DNA of 64,000 nt from Lactobacillus xujianguonis. Lineage in GTDB: Bacteria; Bacillota; Bacilli; Lactobacillales; Lactobacillaceae. The stretch covers positions 98,687 to 162,686 of the forward strand of contig NZ_ML136871.1 of the NCBI RefSeq assembly GCF_004009905.1, in the 5' to 3' direction. Every line of letters begins with the position of its first letter. Positions within the stretch are counted from its first letter, which is position 1. Under the pieces are notes generated by a model that was not told the DNA's origin, made no database searches, and was given only the letters and a program-made list of their open reading frames with translations. Below, one piece after another: positions 42,823 to 52,756 of this stretch. Made by a program: the position numbers and the translations under genes.

Positions 42823-44592
42823 TTAAAGATTTGACATTTCGCCTTGGTAAATAGCACCACGACGAGCGTCAACAGTGATAGTAGTACCATCAGAGATCTT
42901 TTCAGTTGCATCAGTAGTACCAACAACAACTGGGATACCTAATGACAAACCTACAACTGCAGCGTGTGAAGTCAAACCTGAAGCTTCAACAACTAAGCCT
43001 GAAGCCTTCTTGATTGCTGGCATGTAGTCAGAGTCGGTTACCTTAGAAACTAAGATGTCGCCTTCCTTAACCTTGCTGTTAGCTTCTTCTGCTGAGTTAG
43101 CTACAACAGCCTTACCAACAACTGAGCCGTTACCAACGCCTAAGCCTTGTGCAAGCTTGTTACCGATAATTTGTAACTTCATAACGTTAGTAGTACCTGA
43201 TTCACCAACTGGAACACCAGCAACGATGATTACAAGGTCGCCATCCTTAACAAGGCCCTTTTCCTTAGCTACTTCAGCAGCCTTTTCAAACATGTCATCA
43301 GTTGACTTAGGCTTTTCAGTTAAGACTGGAGTTACACCCCAAACAATACCCAATGAGTGTTGGATCTTTTCATCAAAAGTCATAGCAACGATGTCAGCGT
43401 TTGGACGGTACTTAGAAATCATACGTGCAGTGTAACCTGACTTAGTAGCTGCAATAATAGTCTTAACGCCTAATTCTTGAGCAGTACGTACAACTGATTC
43501 ACCGATAGCTTCAGTTACGTTTGAACCCTTGTAAGCTTCAAATCTTTGAAGTGCTAAAGTGTTACGCTTAAGCATTTGCTTTTCAGTACGTTCATCGATT
43601 TCAGCCATAGCCTTAACAGCCTTAACTGGGTACAAACCGTTTGCTGATTCACCTGAAAGCATAGTTGCGTCAGTACCATCAAGAACTGCGTTAGCAACGT
43701 CAGAAACTTCGGCACGAGTTGGACGTGGGTTTTCTTGCATTGAGTCAAGCATTTGAGTAGCAGTAATAACTGGCTTACCAAGTGCGTTAGCTCTTCTGAT
43801 TAAGTCCTTTTGTACAAATGGAACTTCCATGAATGGAATTTCAACACCCATGTCACCACGAGCAACCATTAAACCATCAGAAACTTGTAAAATTTCGTCA
43901 GCGTTGTCGATACCTTCTTGAGATTCAATCTTAGGGAAGATCTTTACGTAGTCAGCACCTGCTTCTTCACAAAGCTTACGGATGTCTAAGATATCTTGAG
44001 CTTTACGAGCAAATGAAGCAGTAATGAAGTTAATACCAAACTTCAAACCAAACTTAATGTCGTCAGTATCCTTTTCAGTGATACCTGGGAGGCGAATTTC
44101 AACACCTGGAGCGTTAACACCCTTCTTTGAGCCGATAACACCAGTGTTTTGAGCTTCACAAACAAGTTCTCTCTTTGAGTCGTCCTTTTCCTTGATCAAA
44201 AGGTCAACTAAACCATCATCGATTAATACGTGACCACCAACGTGGGTATCATCGTACAAACCATCGTAGGTAACGTGGATCATGTCCTTGTTACCCTTCT
44301 TAGTAGCGTCCATTGATACACGGATTTCGTCACCAGTGTTAATAGTGAACTTGCCACCTTCTTGTTCAGTGGTTCTGATTTCTGCACCCTTAGTATCAAG
44401 GTCGATACCAAGAAGCATACCAGTATCCTTTTCCACTTGACGAACCATCTTCATACGAGCAAGGTGTTCTGGGTGGTCACCGTGTGAGAAGTTGAAACGG
44501 AATACGTTTGCACCAGCTTTTGCCAAAGCAGTAATAGTTTCAATATCGTTTGAAGCTGGCCCTAAAGTACTAACAATCTTAGTTTTCTTCAT
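42823..44592 (-). CDS. pyk: Pyruvate kinase
   Basis: A 589-residue enzyme making pyruvate and ATP from PEP. KTKIVSTLGPASND at the start; MVARGDMGVEIP and ITATQMLDSMQENPRPTRAEVSDVANA are the active-site segments. It has the extra C-terminal PEP-utiliser-like domain (about 480-589, TSHAAVVGLSLGIPVVVG) seen in Bacillus and Lactobacillus. It follows pfkA by 36 bp in a glycolytic operon under a cre-like site. Confidence 0.95.
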   Translation of the reverse strand: MKKTKIVSTLGPASNDIETITALAKAGANVFRFNFSHGDHPEHLARMKMVRQVEKDTGMLLGIDLDTKGAEIRTTEQEGGKFTINTGDEIRVSMDATKKGNKDMIHVTYDGLYDDTHVGGHVLIDDGLVDLLIKEKDDSKRELVCEAQNTGVIGSKKGVNAPGVEIRLPGITEKDTDDIKFGLKFGINFITASFARKAQDILDIRKLCEEAGADYVKIFPKIESQEGIDNADEILQVSDGLMVARGDMGVEIPFMEVPFVQKDLIRRANALGKPVITATQMLDSMQENPRPTRAEVSDVANAVLDGTDATMLSGESANGLYPVKAVKAMAEIDERTEKQMLKRNTLALQRFEAYKGSNVTEAIGESVVRTAQELGVKTIIAATKSGYTARMISKYRPNADIVAMTFDEKIQHSLGIVWGVTPVLTEKPKSTDDMFEKAAEVAKEKGLVKDGDLVIIVAGVPVGESGTTNVMKLQIIGNKLAQGLGVGNGSVVGKAVVANSAEEANSKVKEGDILVSKVTDSDYMPAIKKASGLVVEASGLTSHAAVVGLSLGIPVVVGTTDATEKISDGTTITVDARRGAIYQGEMSNL

Positions 44593-44628
44593 TATAAAAA
44601 AATCCTCTCAAAAAAATCTAAATAAGTA

Positions 44629-45588
44629 TTACTTATTCATTTCTTTATTAATATCCAACAATGCATAGTCACCTTGGTGCTTACCATCGAACAGATCAAG
44701 AATGTCGTGGGTAGCAAGTTTACTATTCTCAATGCCGACAGCTAAACCGCCCTTACCATCAAGAAGTAACTTAACAGCATAATTACCCATCTTAGTAGCA
44801 TTAACTCTATCTGTAACCGTTGGTGAGCCACCACGTTGCATATGCGCAAGGACATTTGCACGGGCATCAAAGTCGCCGTATTTAAGTAATTCATCCTTAA
44901 ACTTATCAGCGCTCATAACACCTTCAGCAAGTACAATGATACCATTATCTTTACCATCCGCAAAGTGACGCTTAAGTGTTTCTGCAATTTCCTTAATGTC
45001 ATATGGACGTTCAGGAATAACAATTGCATCTGCACCGGTAGCAACACCAACACGCATAGCAATATCACCACACTCACGGCCCATTACATTAACAATGAAC
45101 ACGCGGTGGTGAGAAGCAGCAGTATCACGAATCTTGTCAATTGCATCCATTGCGGTACGACAAGCAGAACTAAAGCCGATAGTGTAATCCGTATATGGAA
45201 TATCGTTATCGATAGTTCCTGGTAAACCGATTGAGTTGATCCCCAAGCGAGTCAAAGCTAAAGCACCGTGGTAAGATCCATCACCGCCAATAACGATAAC
45301 AGCATCAATACCGTGGCTTCTTAATTGCTCTGCACCCTTCTTTTGCACTTCTTCTTGTGCAAATTCTGGATAACGAGCTGAGTACAAGAATGTACCACCT
45401 TGACTGATCTTATGGTCAACGTCTTCTGCTGTAAGGGCAACGAAGTCGCCTGCAACCAAACCGGCAAAACCATAACGAATACCAAAAACTTCTAGACCAT
45501 TAGAGATCGCAGTTTTTGTGACAGCTCTAATTGCTGCATTCATACCAGGAGCGTCGCCGCCACTGGTTAAAATACCAATCCGTTTCAT
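44629..45588 (-). CDS. pfkA: 6-phosphofructokinase
   Basis: A 319-residue ATP-dependent [17 protein letters not shown] at the start, then [31 protein letters not shown] and the [10 protein letters not shown] site. Commits glucose carbon to glycolysis. ATG follows GAGGTGAATTC. First gene of the pfkA-pyk operon; a cre-like sequence lies about 120 bp upstream. Confidence 0.95.
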   Translation of the reverse strand: MKRIGILTSGGDAPGMNAAIRAVTKTAISNGLEVFGIRYGFAGLVAGDFVALTAEDVDHKISQGGTFLYSARYPEFAQEEVQKKGAEQLRSHGIDAVIVIGGDGSYHGALALTRLGINSIGLPGTIDNDIPYTDYTIGFSSACRTAMDAIDKIRDTAASHHRVFIVNVMGRECGDIAMRVGVATGADAIVIPERPYDIKEIAETLKRHFADGKDNGIIVLAEGVMSADKFKDELLKYGDFDARANVLAHMQRGGSPTVTDRVNATKMGNYAVKLLLDGKGGLAVGIENSKLATHDILDLFDGKHQGDYALLDINKEMNK

Positions 45589-45706
45589 GAATTCACCTCA
45601 TCATGATAATTTGTGTAATTTCTCACATCAAGTAAATATTAACATTTTTTCGTGCAAAAATCTCATAAAAAATGCTTTATTTTGCTTAATTTATCGCCTT
45701 TTTGAA

Positions 45707-45720
45707 TATTAGCGCTTTCA
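45707..45720 (-). promoter_or_regulatory. cre-like site upstream of pfkA
   Basis: Minus-strand TGAAAGCGCTAATA matches 13 of 14 positions of the consensus TGWAANCGNTNNCA (only the C before the last A differs). It lies about 120 bp before the pfkA start. CcpA may activate the operon, as in the lactococcal las operon. Confidence 0.6.
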
Positions 45721-45751
45721 TTGTTGACCTAATCACAAACTAATCCTTAAA

Positions 45752-48700
45752 TTATTCTTTGAAATTGACTTTTCGGATGTTTGTCAATAAATATTGCTTT
45801 TTATTTGGATCATAGCGCTCATTTTGGACGCGGATTCCAAGTAGATAAATATCTCCTTCTTTTAAGATGGAATGAATTTTTTCATAAATACCAGGAAAAA
45901 TAGTAATTTCTTGTTGACTACTTGAATCAGCAAAACTAGTAAAAGCCATTGTTTGGCCCTTTTTAGTGTTAATTTGTTTTAACTTCATTAATTTACCAAC
46001 GCTGATGCCTGAGTCATTAATTTCAAATTGATTCAATGGTTTAGCGTCAAATTTACGTGCATACTTCTGCACAGCAATTAATGGCGTCGTGGTCGTAGCA
46101 AAACCTAAGACCTTTTCTTCCATTGCTGCTTTTTCATTTTTTGTTGGGGCAGCCACCTCTTTCATCGGTACTCCACCTAAACTTTCAGACAATGACAAGT
46201 TTTGTCCGGTTAACTGAACATTTTCAATTAAATCCTGACAATTTTGCAATAATTCATTCCGGTTATGATTAAGCTGATCAAAACATCCCGCCATGATTAA
46301 ACTTTTAATCGCATCTACCTGCAAAAATTTAGGATCAGTTTTTCGCAAAAAATCGCTCAAAGATTTAAACGGTCTCTTTAGACTTACAATCTGCCGCACG
46401 AAATCAACTCTTAAGCCCTTAATCGCTTTTAAGCCTACTAAGATTTGCCTATTTTTTAAAGTGAAATCAATCTGACTCTGATTTATATCTGGCGTTAAAA
46501 TATTAATCCCAGCTTCCTGTGCTTGCATAATGTAAGTTTGAGCTTTCAACTTGCTAGCACCAGTTGAATTCAATAAGGCAGTATAAAAGGCAGCTGGAAA
46601 ATGAACCTTTAAATAGGCTAACCAAAAAGCAATTTTTGTATAAGCAACAGCATGGGAACGATTAAAACCATAATTAGCAAACTGCTCAATATAATTGTAG
46701 ACCTTCTCTCCTACCGCTTTACTATGACCATTCTTAACCGTTCCTGCGATAAACTTCTCTCGCTCTTGATCAATGATTGCTTGATTCTTCTTTGACATCG
46801 CACGCCGCAAAAGGTCGGCTTCTCCTAATGAAAAGCCTGCCAAAATTTGCGCTGTTTGCATAACTTGCTCTTGATAAACCAAAATTCCATAAGTCGGTGC
46901 CAAAATTCTCTTTAAACTTGGATCTGGATACCTGACCGCTTCTTGACCATGTTTACGTGCAATAAAGGTCGAAATATTCTGCATTGGACCGGGACGATAA
47001 AGGGCATTTACCGCTACTAAATCTTCAAAATTATCAGGCTTTAATTGTCGTAGAACTCTTCTAATACCTTCTGACTCAAACTGAAAAACAGCATCAGTTT
47101 GACCAGCTCGAAAAAGAGCTAATGTTTTAGCATCATTTAAAGGAATTTTATTCGGATCAATTTCTATTCCTTGACTACGAATTAAAGCTAAAGTATTGCC
47201 TAAAATGGTTAAATTTCTTAGTCCCAAAAAGTCAATCTTTAATAACCCTAACGCTTCAACATATTTCTTTGTTTGTTGGGTTACTGGAATTCCTAATTGA
47301 CCGGCTTGTAAACCAGAAATTCCTGCAATTGATTCATCGCTAATTACCAGTCCTGCAGCATGAATAGAATAATGCCGTGGTAATCCTTCTAAGGCACGGG
47401 CAGTTTGAAAAAGCAAGGTGTTTTCTTTAGTGGCATTAACTAATAAACGTAATTCTCTTGATTGTTCATAGGCTTCATTTAAGGTGATTTTACCTTTAGC
47501 ATAAGGAATTGCATTTGCCCATTTATTTACTTCGACTAAAGTTAACCCAAATACCTTACCTGTATCTCTCAAGGCCTGCTTAGCTGCTAAAGTACCAAAA
47601 GTCAAAATTTGGGCCGCATGATCCATGCCGTACTTTTCAAACATGTACTTGATAACGTCATCTCGCCGATTATCTGGAATATCTAAGTCGATATCCGGCA
47701 TTTCGTGACGAGCAGGATTTAAGAATCTTTCAAACAACAAGTTGTATTCTAGCGGATCAACTTCAGTAATCTTCAACGCATATGAAACTAATGACCCACA
47801 AGCCGATCCTCTCCCAGGGCCGGTAGTAATCTTAACGCGATGACAGTAATTAATTACATCCCAAACGATTAAGAAATAGTTATCAAACCCCATCTGATTG
47901 ATAACTTGCAATTCATAGTCCAATCTCTTCTGATAAGAAGCAGGAATTATGCCATTTGCAAATCGAGCTTTAAGACCTGTTTGGGCTAAATAATGCAAAT
48001 ATTCTTTGGCCGTCGGAAACTTATTTTGATGATATTCGGGCAAAACTGGCTTTTGAAAAACCACTTCAGCTTGGCACATCTCAGCGATTTTCCAAGTATT
48101 ATTAACTGCTTCATCCAAGTAAAAATCGTGATATCGACTAATTAACTCTTGCACCGGTACAAGATAGTGCGATCCTTTTTGCCTTGCTAAAGGAAGCAAA
48201 TCTTGCAGCTTTTTTCCTTCTTTAATTGCCAAAAGAGTTTTACGTAAAAAATGATCCTGTGGTTCAAGGTACTGATTATCTTCAGTTGCTACCAACGGCA
48301 AATTAAATTGTTTTGCTAAGGCCTGGACATAATTTACGTAATTTTCTTGCGGCTTAGTAGCATAAACACCTAAAAATAATGAGCTATTAGTAGGAATTAA
48401 CCCCTTTAAATCGCGTAAATATTCACTACCCAATGCTTCATTTTGCTCAGACAGCATTAATAACTCACTATGAAGATTAGCCGGGACAATAATAACTAAC
48501 CTCTCTAAGTATTTTTTCAATTCTGTTAAAGTTAAAACTTTTTTATTCTGACCATTGTCAGTTAACAAATTAATTGCGCTTGATAACCGTAATAAATTGC
48601 GATATCCGTCATTATCTTTGGCAATAGTAATTAAGTCATACTTTTTAGTACTGTCAATTAAACCATTTAGTCTAATCTGCATCCCTAGTAATGGCTTGAT

Positions 48701-48874
48701 CCCTATTTCTTTAGCAAGTTCAAAGAAATTCACTAGACCATAAGTTACATTAATATCAGTTAAAGCAACTGCCTCATAGCCTTTATTCTTGGCAGCAGAT
48801 AAAAGATCTCTAATTTTAGTTGGACTTTCTAGCAAAGTAAACGAGCTTAAATTTTGTATGGTTGCAATTTTCAT
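45752..48874 (-). CDS. dnaE: DNA polymerase III alpha subunit DnaE
   Basis: A 1040-residue DNA polymerase. N-terminal PHP domain (LTDINVTYGLVNF, AKEIGIKPLLGMQ), catalytic motif PDIDLDIPDNRRDDVI near residue 395, GRGSACGSLVSYAL, and a C-terminal OB-fold. In Firmicutes DnaE extends primers and works with PolC. Start ATG 48874 after AAAGGG; an upstream GTG at 48883 is overlapped by that site. Confidence 0.95.
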   Translation of the reverse strand: MKIATIQNLSSFTLLESPTKIRDLLSAAKNKGYEAVALTDINVTYGLVNFFELAKEIGIKPLLGMQIRLNGLIDSTKKYDLITIAKDNDGYRNLLRLSSAINLLTDNGQNKKVLTLTELKKYLERLVIIVPANLHSELLMLSEQNEALGSEYLRDLKGLIPTNSSLFLGVYATKPQENYVNYVQALAKQFNLPLVATEDNQYLEPQDHFLRKTLLAIKEGKKLQDLLPLARQKGSHYLVPVQELISRYHDFYLDEAVNNTWKIAEMCQAEVVFQKPVLPEYHQNKFPTAKEYLHYLAQTGLKARFANGIIPASYQKRLDYELQVINQMGFDNYFLIVWDVINYCHRVKITTGPGRGSACGSLVSYALKITEVDPLEYNLLFERFLNPARHEMPDIDLDIPDNRRDDVIKYMFEKYGMDHAAQILTFGTLAAKQALRDTGKVFGLTLVEVNKWANAIPYAKGKITLNEAYEQSRELRLLVNATKENTLLFQTARALEGLPRHYSIHAAGLVISDESIAGISGLQAGQLGIPVTQQTKKYVEALGLLKIDFLGLRNLTILGNTLALIRSQGIEIDPNKIPLNDAKTLALFRAGQTDAVFQFESEGIRRVLRQLKPDNFEDLVAVNALYRPGPMQNISTFIARKHGQEAVRYPDPSLKRILAPTYGILVYQEQVMQTAQILAGFSLGEADLLRRAMSKKNQAIIDQEREKFIAGTVKNGHSKAVGEKVYNYIEQFANYGFNRSHAVAYTKIAFWLAYLKVHFPAAFYTALLNSTGASKLKAQTYIMQAQEAGINILTPDINQSQIDFTLKNRQILVGLKAIKGLRVDFVRQIVSLKRPFKSLSDFLRKTDPKFLQVDAIKSLIMAGCFDQLNHNRNELLQNCQDLIENVQLTGQNLSLSESLGGVPMKEVAAPTKNEKAAMEEKVLGFATTTTPLIAVQKYARKFDAKPLNQFEINDSGISVGKLMKLKQINTKKGQTMAFTSFADSSSQQEITIFPGIYEKIHSILKEGDIYLLGIRVQNERYDPNKKQYLLTNIRKVNFKE

Positions 48875-48980
48875 TTCTGCCACCCTTTCTATGCTAAATA
48901 AAGTATACCAAATCAGTAATTCTAAGTTTGAAAAACTGCTTTAATTTTGATAAAATCCTGTATTGAAAGAAGGAATAATC

Positions 48981-49187
48981 ATGGGTCGTTATATCATTAC
49001 AATTATTTGGAGCGTCATCTATATGATGGTAGTTGGTTTTATTGCTGCTCCTTTAACTCAAAGTACTTTTAACCCAGTAGAAGCCTTAATTATTGGCGTT
49101 GTCTTTGGTATCCTCTTTGCAGCAATTATCCCAACGATCACCGCTCATTCACACAAGGATAAGAGTAAATATTCAAGTTTGAAATAA
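48981..49187 (+). CDS. DUF2929 membrane protein (YjzD-like)
   Basis: A 68-residue double-pass membrane protein (MGRYIITIIWSVIYMMVVGFIAAPLTQSTFNPVEALIIGVVFG...), matching DUF2929. Start at 48981 follows GAAGGAATAATC. Divergent from dnaE. Role unknown. Confidence 0.85.
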   Translation: MGRYIITIIWSVIYMMVVGFIAAPLTQSTFNPVEALIIGVVFGILFAAIIPTITAHSHKDKSKYSSLK

Positions 49188-49203
49188 AAACTTTAATTAG
49201 AAC

Positions 49204-49242
49204 AAAAAAGCTTGGCCTTTAGTAATAAAAGGTCAAGCTTTT
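49204..49242. terminator. Terminator after the DUF2929 gene
   Basis: AAAAAAGCTTG...CAAGCTTTTT inverted repeat with T-run. Confidence 0.8.
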
Positions 49243-49270
49243 TATTTATTGTAATTTACTTAACATAATT

Positions 49271-49735
49271 TTATTTATTTAACAATTCACGATATAACGG
49301 CAATAAATTGTCGATGGTGCTAATGATAAATTCTTCCATATCATCTACTTTATCCTGTTCACGAAAAGCAAACTTACCTAATAAAAAACTACTCTTTAAG
49401 GCTTCTTGATCAAAGTTTTCTTGCTTTTCTTGATCAGCTAAATAAGTGGCCAGTGATAAATGGTCGGCAAACTCCATTTCATTCTTATCCCATAAGTACC
49501 AGTGGTCGCTGTTAATCTTCTTTGCCCAATCAGGAAGATCTTTTAACAGTTTATTGTATGCTTCAGGCAATTTTTCAGCAACATTCAAATTTACTTGCTT
49601 CCAAATTTGCCAAACATCTTTAAAATTCGCCTTAATCTGAGCTAATTCTTCTTCTGAATACTTTTCTTTTAATTTCTTAAATGAAAACTCATCACGATCA
49701 AAAATCGTAAACATTTTCTCTGTTAATGCTGTCAT
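49271..49735 (-). CDS. Unrecognised cytosolic protein (154 residues)
   Basis: Helical, charged protein (MTALTEKMFTIFDRDEFSFKKLKEKYSEEE...) with a Trp/aromatic-rich centre (DHWYLWDKNEMEFADHLSL). No domain recognised. It shares an operon-like direction with rarA, 9 bp downstream of that gene's stop. Probably a lactobacillus-specific conserved protein. Confidence 0.65.
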   Translation of the reverse strand: MTALTEKMFTIFDRDEFSFKKLKEKYSEEELAQIKANFKDVWQIWKQVNLNVAEKLPEAYNKLLKDLPDWAKKINSDHWYLWDKNEMEFADHLSLATYLADQEKQENFDQEALKSSFLLGKFAFREQDKVDDMEEFIISTIDNLLPLYRELLNK

Positions 49736-49744
49736 TATCTACCT

Positions 49745-51007
49745 CTACTTCTGATAATCCTCACCGTATATGTAACGATGTAATTTCAAATATTGTTCAA
49801 ATAATTTGCGCTCATTGGCATTATCCTTGGGAAAATAATATTGCTTCCCAGTCAACCCCTGTGGCATGTAATTCTGACTAGCAATCTGATGTGGTGATGT
49901 AAATGGATTATCTATCAAACCACCGCCAGTGATTTCCTCTGAGTGACGATAATGCATATCTCGTAAACCGCGCGGCATCGGATGTTGACTAGGATGCTCC
50001 GTATCGTGATCCAATCTTTCCCAGATTTCATCAAATACACCTGACTTAGGTGAAATACACATCAACATGGTTGCAAACATTAAAGGGTATTTTGCTTTAG
50101 GCATGCCAATTTTTTCTGCTTGATTAGCTGCAACCACAATCTGCGTTACCTGTTGTGGATTAGCTAAGCCAATGTAAGTATATGGAATCTCTCTTAGCCG
50201 ACGAACCACTGAAGGCAAGTCGCCATTTTTGAGTAAAACTGCTAAATAATACAAAGCTGCATCTGTATCTGACCCAGCCATCGAATCTGAGTAAGCCGCT
50301 AAATAATCATAATGTTTAGTGGCTTTTTTATCATAACTAAAATGTTGGCCTCTGATAAAGCTTTTAACATCGTTAACTGAAATTTCATGTGGATTAATGG
50401 CATGGACTGTTTCTAAAATATTTAAGGCTACTCTTAAATCGCCATCAGCGGCACTTGCAATCATAGCTAAGCTCTTATCTTCAACCTGATTGGATGATAA
50501 TTTAAAGATTTTATCTGTAGCCCTTTTTAAAACTAGTTCAATATCGGCATCTTCTAAAGCTTTAAATTCAAAAATTTGACACCGTGATCTAACTGCTGGA
50601 ACAAGCGACATAATCGGATTTTCTGTAGTTGCGCCAACTAATAGAATATGACCATTTTCTAAATATGGTAAAAGAAAATCCTGCAAGTTCTTAGTCATTC
50701 GGTGAATTTCATCAATTAATAAGACAAAAGGTTGATAAGGGTAGGTTTTAATAAATTGCTCTAACTTAGCCTTATTATCGATGGAAGCATTAAACTTAGC
50801 CAAAGGATAATCAAATTTATTAGCAATAATTTGTGCTAAGCTTGATTTCCCTGTACCTGGTGGTCCCCAAAGAATGAGGGAGATTGCTACCTTCTGATCG
50901 ATAATACGGCGTAGCGGCATCCCTTCACCTAATAAATCTTGCTGACCAACTACTTCTGTTAATGTTTTTGGCCGCATTTGATCAGCTAATGGTGTTTTAA
51001 ATGGCAT
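49745..51007 (-). CDS. rarA: Replication-associated recombination protein RarA (MgsA)
   Basis: A 420-residue AAA+ clamp-loader-like ATPase: Walker A GPPGTGKSSLAQI near residue 45, Walker B LLIDEIHR, sensor TTENP, then the MgsA C-terminal domain (GSDTDAALYYLAVLLKNGDLPSVVRRL). Acts at stalled forks. Start MPFKTPLADQMRP at 51007 is at the stop of the upstream gene. Confidence 0.93.
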   Translation of the reverse strand: MPFKTPLADQMRPKTLTEVVGQQDLLGEGMPLRRIIDQKVAISLILWGPPGTGKSSLAQIIANKFDYPLAKFNASIDNKAKLEQFIKTYPYQPFVLLIDEIHRMTKNLQDFLLPYLENGHILLVGATTENPIMSLVPAVRSRCQIFEFKALEDADIELVLKRATDKIFKLSSNQVEDKSLAMIASAADGDLRVALNILETVHAINPHEISVNDVKSFIRGQHFSYDKKATKHYDYLAAYSDSMAGSDTDAALYYLAVLLKNGDLPSVVRRLREIPYTYIGLANPQQVTQIVVAANQAEKIGMPKAKYPLMFATMLMCISPKSGVFDEIWERLDHDTEHPSQHPMPRGLRDMHYRHSEEITGGGLIDNPFTSPHQIASQNYMPQGLTGKQYYFPKDNANERKLFEQYLKLHRYIYGEDYQK

Positions 51008-51870
51008 TATTTCCACCACAACTTAATTAGAGCTTGCGTACCATCATTTCCTAGCTTTCGATCATCAACTAATACTTCATACAACTTTTTAGCTTCTTTT
51101 GTTGCTGGTAGGTCAAGTTCCATTTTATCGGCTTCTTCAAGTGCAATGCGCAAATCTTTTAAAAAGTGTTTTGCAAAAAAGCCAGGAGTATAATCACCTT
51201 TTAAAATACGTGGACCATATGATCCTAGACTAAAGTTTTCGGCAGCACCTGACTGCAAAGTCTGACAAACTTGTTCTAAATTTAGTCCTGCCGCCTTTGC
51301 ATAAACTAGCATTTCCGTCATCCCTGTCATTGTACCAGCAATCATAATCTGGTTAGCCATTTTAGCATGCTGTCCGCTACCATATGGGCCAAAGAAATTT
51401 AATTTACTTGAGAAGACCATAAAAATATCTTGTAAGTAGTCAAGATCTTCCTTGTGACCACCAATCATAACTGTTAAGGTACCGTTTTTAGCACCAATAT
51501 CACCACCAGAAACAGGTGCATCAAGAATGTGAACTCCCTTTTCTTCACCTGCTTGACCAATCTTTTGCGCTAAACTAGGTTTACTTGTAGTCATATCAAT
51601 TAGGTATTGTCCAGAATGAGCAGTTTCAAAAATGCCATTTTTGCCAAAGTAGATATTTTCTACGTCTTGCGGAAAGCCGACCATCGTGAATAACACATCT
51701 ACCTGCTTAGTTAATGCAGCTGGATTATCTGCCCATTTAGCGCCATTATCTATTACAGTTTGAGCATGAGCTTTTGTACGGTTATAAACTGTCGCGTCAT
51801 AGTTGTTTTTCAACAAATTATTTATTATTCCGGTACCCATTACACCAGTACCAATAAATCCAATTTTCAT
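51007..51870 (-). CDS. NAD(P)-dependent beta-hydroxyacid dehydrogenase
   Basis: A 287-residue protein of the 3-hydroxyisobutyrate dehydrogenase family. Rossmann motif GFIGTGVMGTGIINNLL at the start, substrate site LDAPVSGGDIGAKNGTLTVMIGG, and the catalytic lysine in GQHAKMANQIMIAG. Substrate is not determinable. Start MKIGFIGTG at 51870 after AAAGGGTGATTAC. Confidence 0.9.
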   Translation of the reverse strand: MKIGFIGTGVMGTGIINNLLKNNYDATVYNRTKAHAQTVIDNGAKWADNPAALTKQVDVLFTMVGFPQDVENIYFGKNGIFETAHSGQYLIDMTTSKPSLAQKIGQAGEEKGVHILDAPVSGGDIGAKNGTLTVMIGGHKEDLDYLQDIFMVFSSKLNFFGPYGSGQHAKMANQIMIAGTMTGMTEMLVYAKAAGLNLEQVCQTLQSGAAENFSLGSYGPRILKGDYTPGFFAKHFLKDLRIALEEADKMELDLPATKEAKKLYEVLVDDRKLGNDGTQALIKLWWK

Positions 51871-51929
51871 GTAATCACCCTTTTTTATTATAAAATACAA
51901 TTATTGAAGATAAGAAAAGGAATTTTTAA

Positions 51930-52607
51930 ATGAAAAAAATCACTTTAAATCAACTTTATGACATCATGTATGATCATTTAGATCCAAACGGCTGGTGGCC
52001 TGGACGTTCTGATTGGCAAGTAATTTGGTCAACGGTTTTAATCCAAAATACTAATTGGAAAAATGTTGATAAGGTACTCGTGTCTCTATACCACGCAACC
52101 GACTTTTTACCTGCGAATATCTTGCAGATGAGTGATGAAGAACTGCAACAAGTAATTAGCTCAGCCGGCTCATACACTCGTAAAGCACAAACAATTAAGA
52201 ATTTGGCCCAATATTTTAAAGATCGCTTTAACTATGATCTTGAATTAGCCCAACAGCAGAATAAACAAAACTTGCGTCAAGAAATTTTAGCAATCAAAGG
52301 TATCGGGCCAGAAACTGCAGATGTGATTCTGATGTATGGCTTACGCAAGGGTGAATTCGTAGTTGATCAATATTCAAGAAAATTATTTTCTTGTTTAGGT
52401 TGGCCTGATTTACCTTCCTATGAGAAAACTAAAAAATTGATTGAAGCTAATTTGACTAATTTCACCTTGCGCAATTATCAAAATTTTCACGCCATGATTG
52501 ATATGTTTGGACAGAAATATAAACTACCACAACAATTTAGTGCTTCATTTTTAAAGGATTACCGGTTAAAAGATTTAAAAACTGATAAATATCACTCTAA
52601 ATTCTAG
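51930..52607 (+). CDS. Endonuclease III-superfamily glycosylase, MagIII-like
   Basis: A 225-residue HhH-GPD protein (WSTVLIQNTNWKNVDKVL near residue 30, helix-hairpin-helix IKGIGPETADVILMYG near 125, catalytic Asp of FVVDQYS). Two differences from true endonuclease III: the catalytic Lys in the HhH is replaced by Glu (GPETADV), and there is no C-terminal Cys4 iron-sulfur cluster. This fits a monofunctional alkyladenine glycosylase like H. pylori MagIII. Divergent from the dehydrogenase gene. Repairs damaged bases. Confidence 0.82.
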   Translation: MKKITLNQLYDIMYDHLDPNGWWPGRSDWQVIWSTVLIQNTNWKNVDKVLVSLYHATDFLPANILQMSDEELQQVISSAGSYTRKAQTIKNLAQYFKDRFNYDLELAQQQNKQNLRQEILAIKGIGPETADVILMYGLRKGEFVVDQYSRKLFSCLGWPDLPSYEKTKKLIEANLTNFTLRNYQNFHAMIDMFGQKYKLPQQFSASFLKDYRLKDLKTDKYHSKF

Positions 52608-52708
52608 CAATAGAATTTTACTAGTATTAAAAATATTCTTTATTAGGCTAAAGTACTGTTATATTCAAATTTATATCACTTTTCATTAACAAAATTTAAA
52701 AAATAAAT

Positions 52709-52737
52709 TTGACAAAAATTGGAAACGGTTTTATTCT
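52709..52737 (+). promoter_or_regulatory. rib operon promoter
   Basis: Consensus -35 TTGACA (52709-52714), 17-bp spacer, -10 TATTCT (52732-52737), just before the riboswitch. Confidence 0.75.
52720..52733 (-). promoter_or_regulatory. cre-like site inside the rib promoter
   Basis: Minus-strand TAAAACCGTTTCCA matches 13 of 14 cre positions (second base A instead of G). It covers the spacer and -10, so CcpA binding would repress. Confidence 0.45.
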
Positions 52738-52756
52738 GGAAGAGAATTAAATAAAT

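Noticed and set aside
43055..43435. 126-codon ORF antisense to pyk
   Set aside because: Shadow of a strongly conserved gene.
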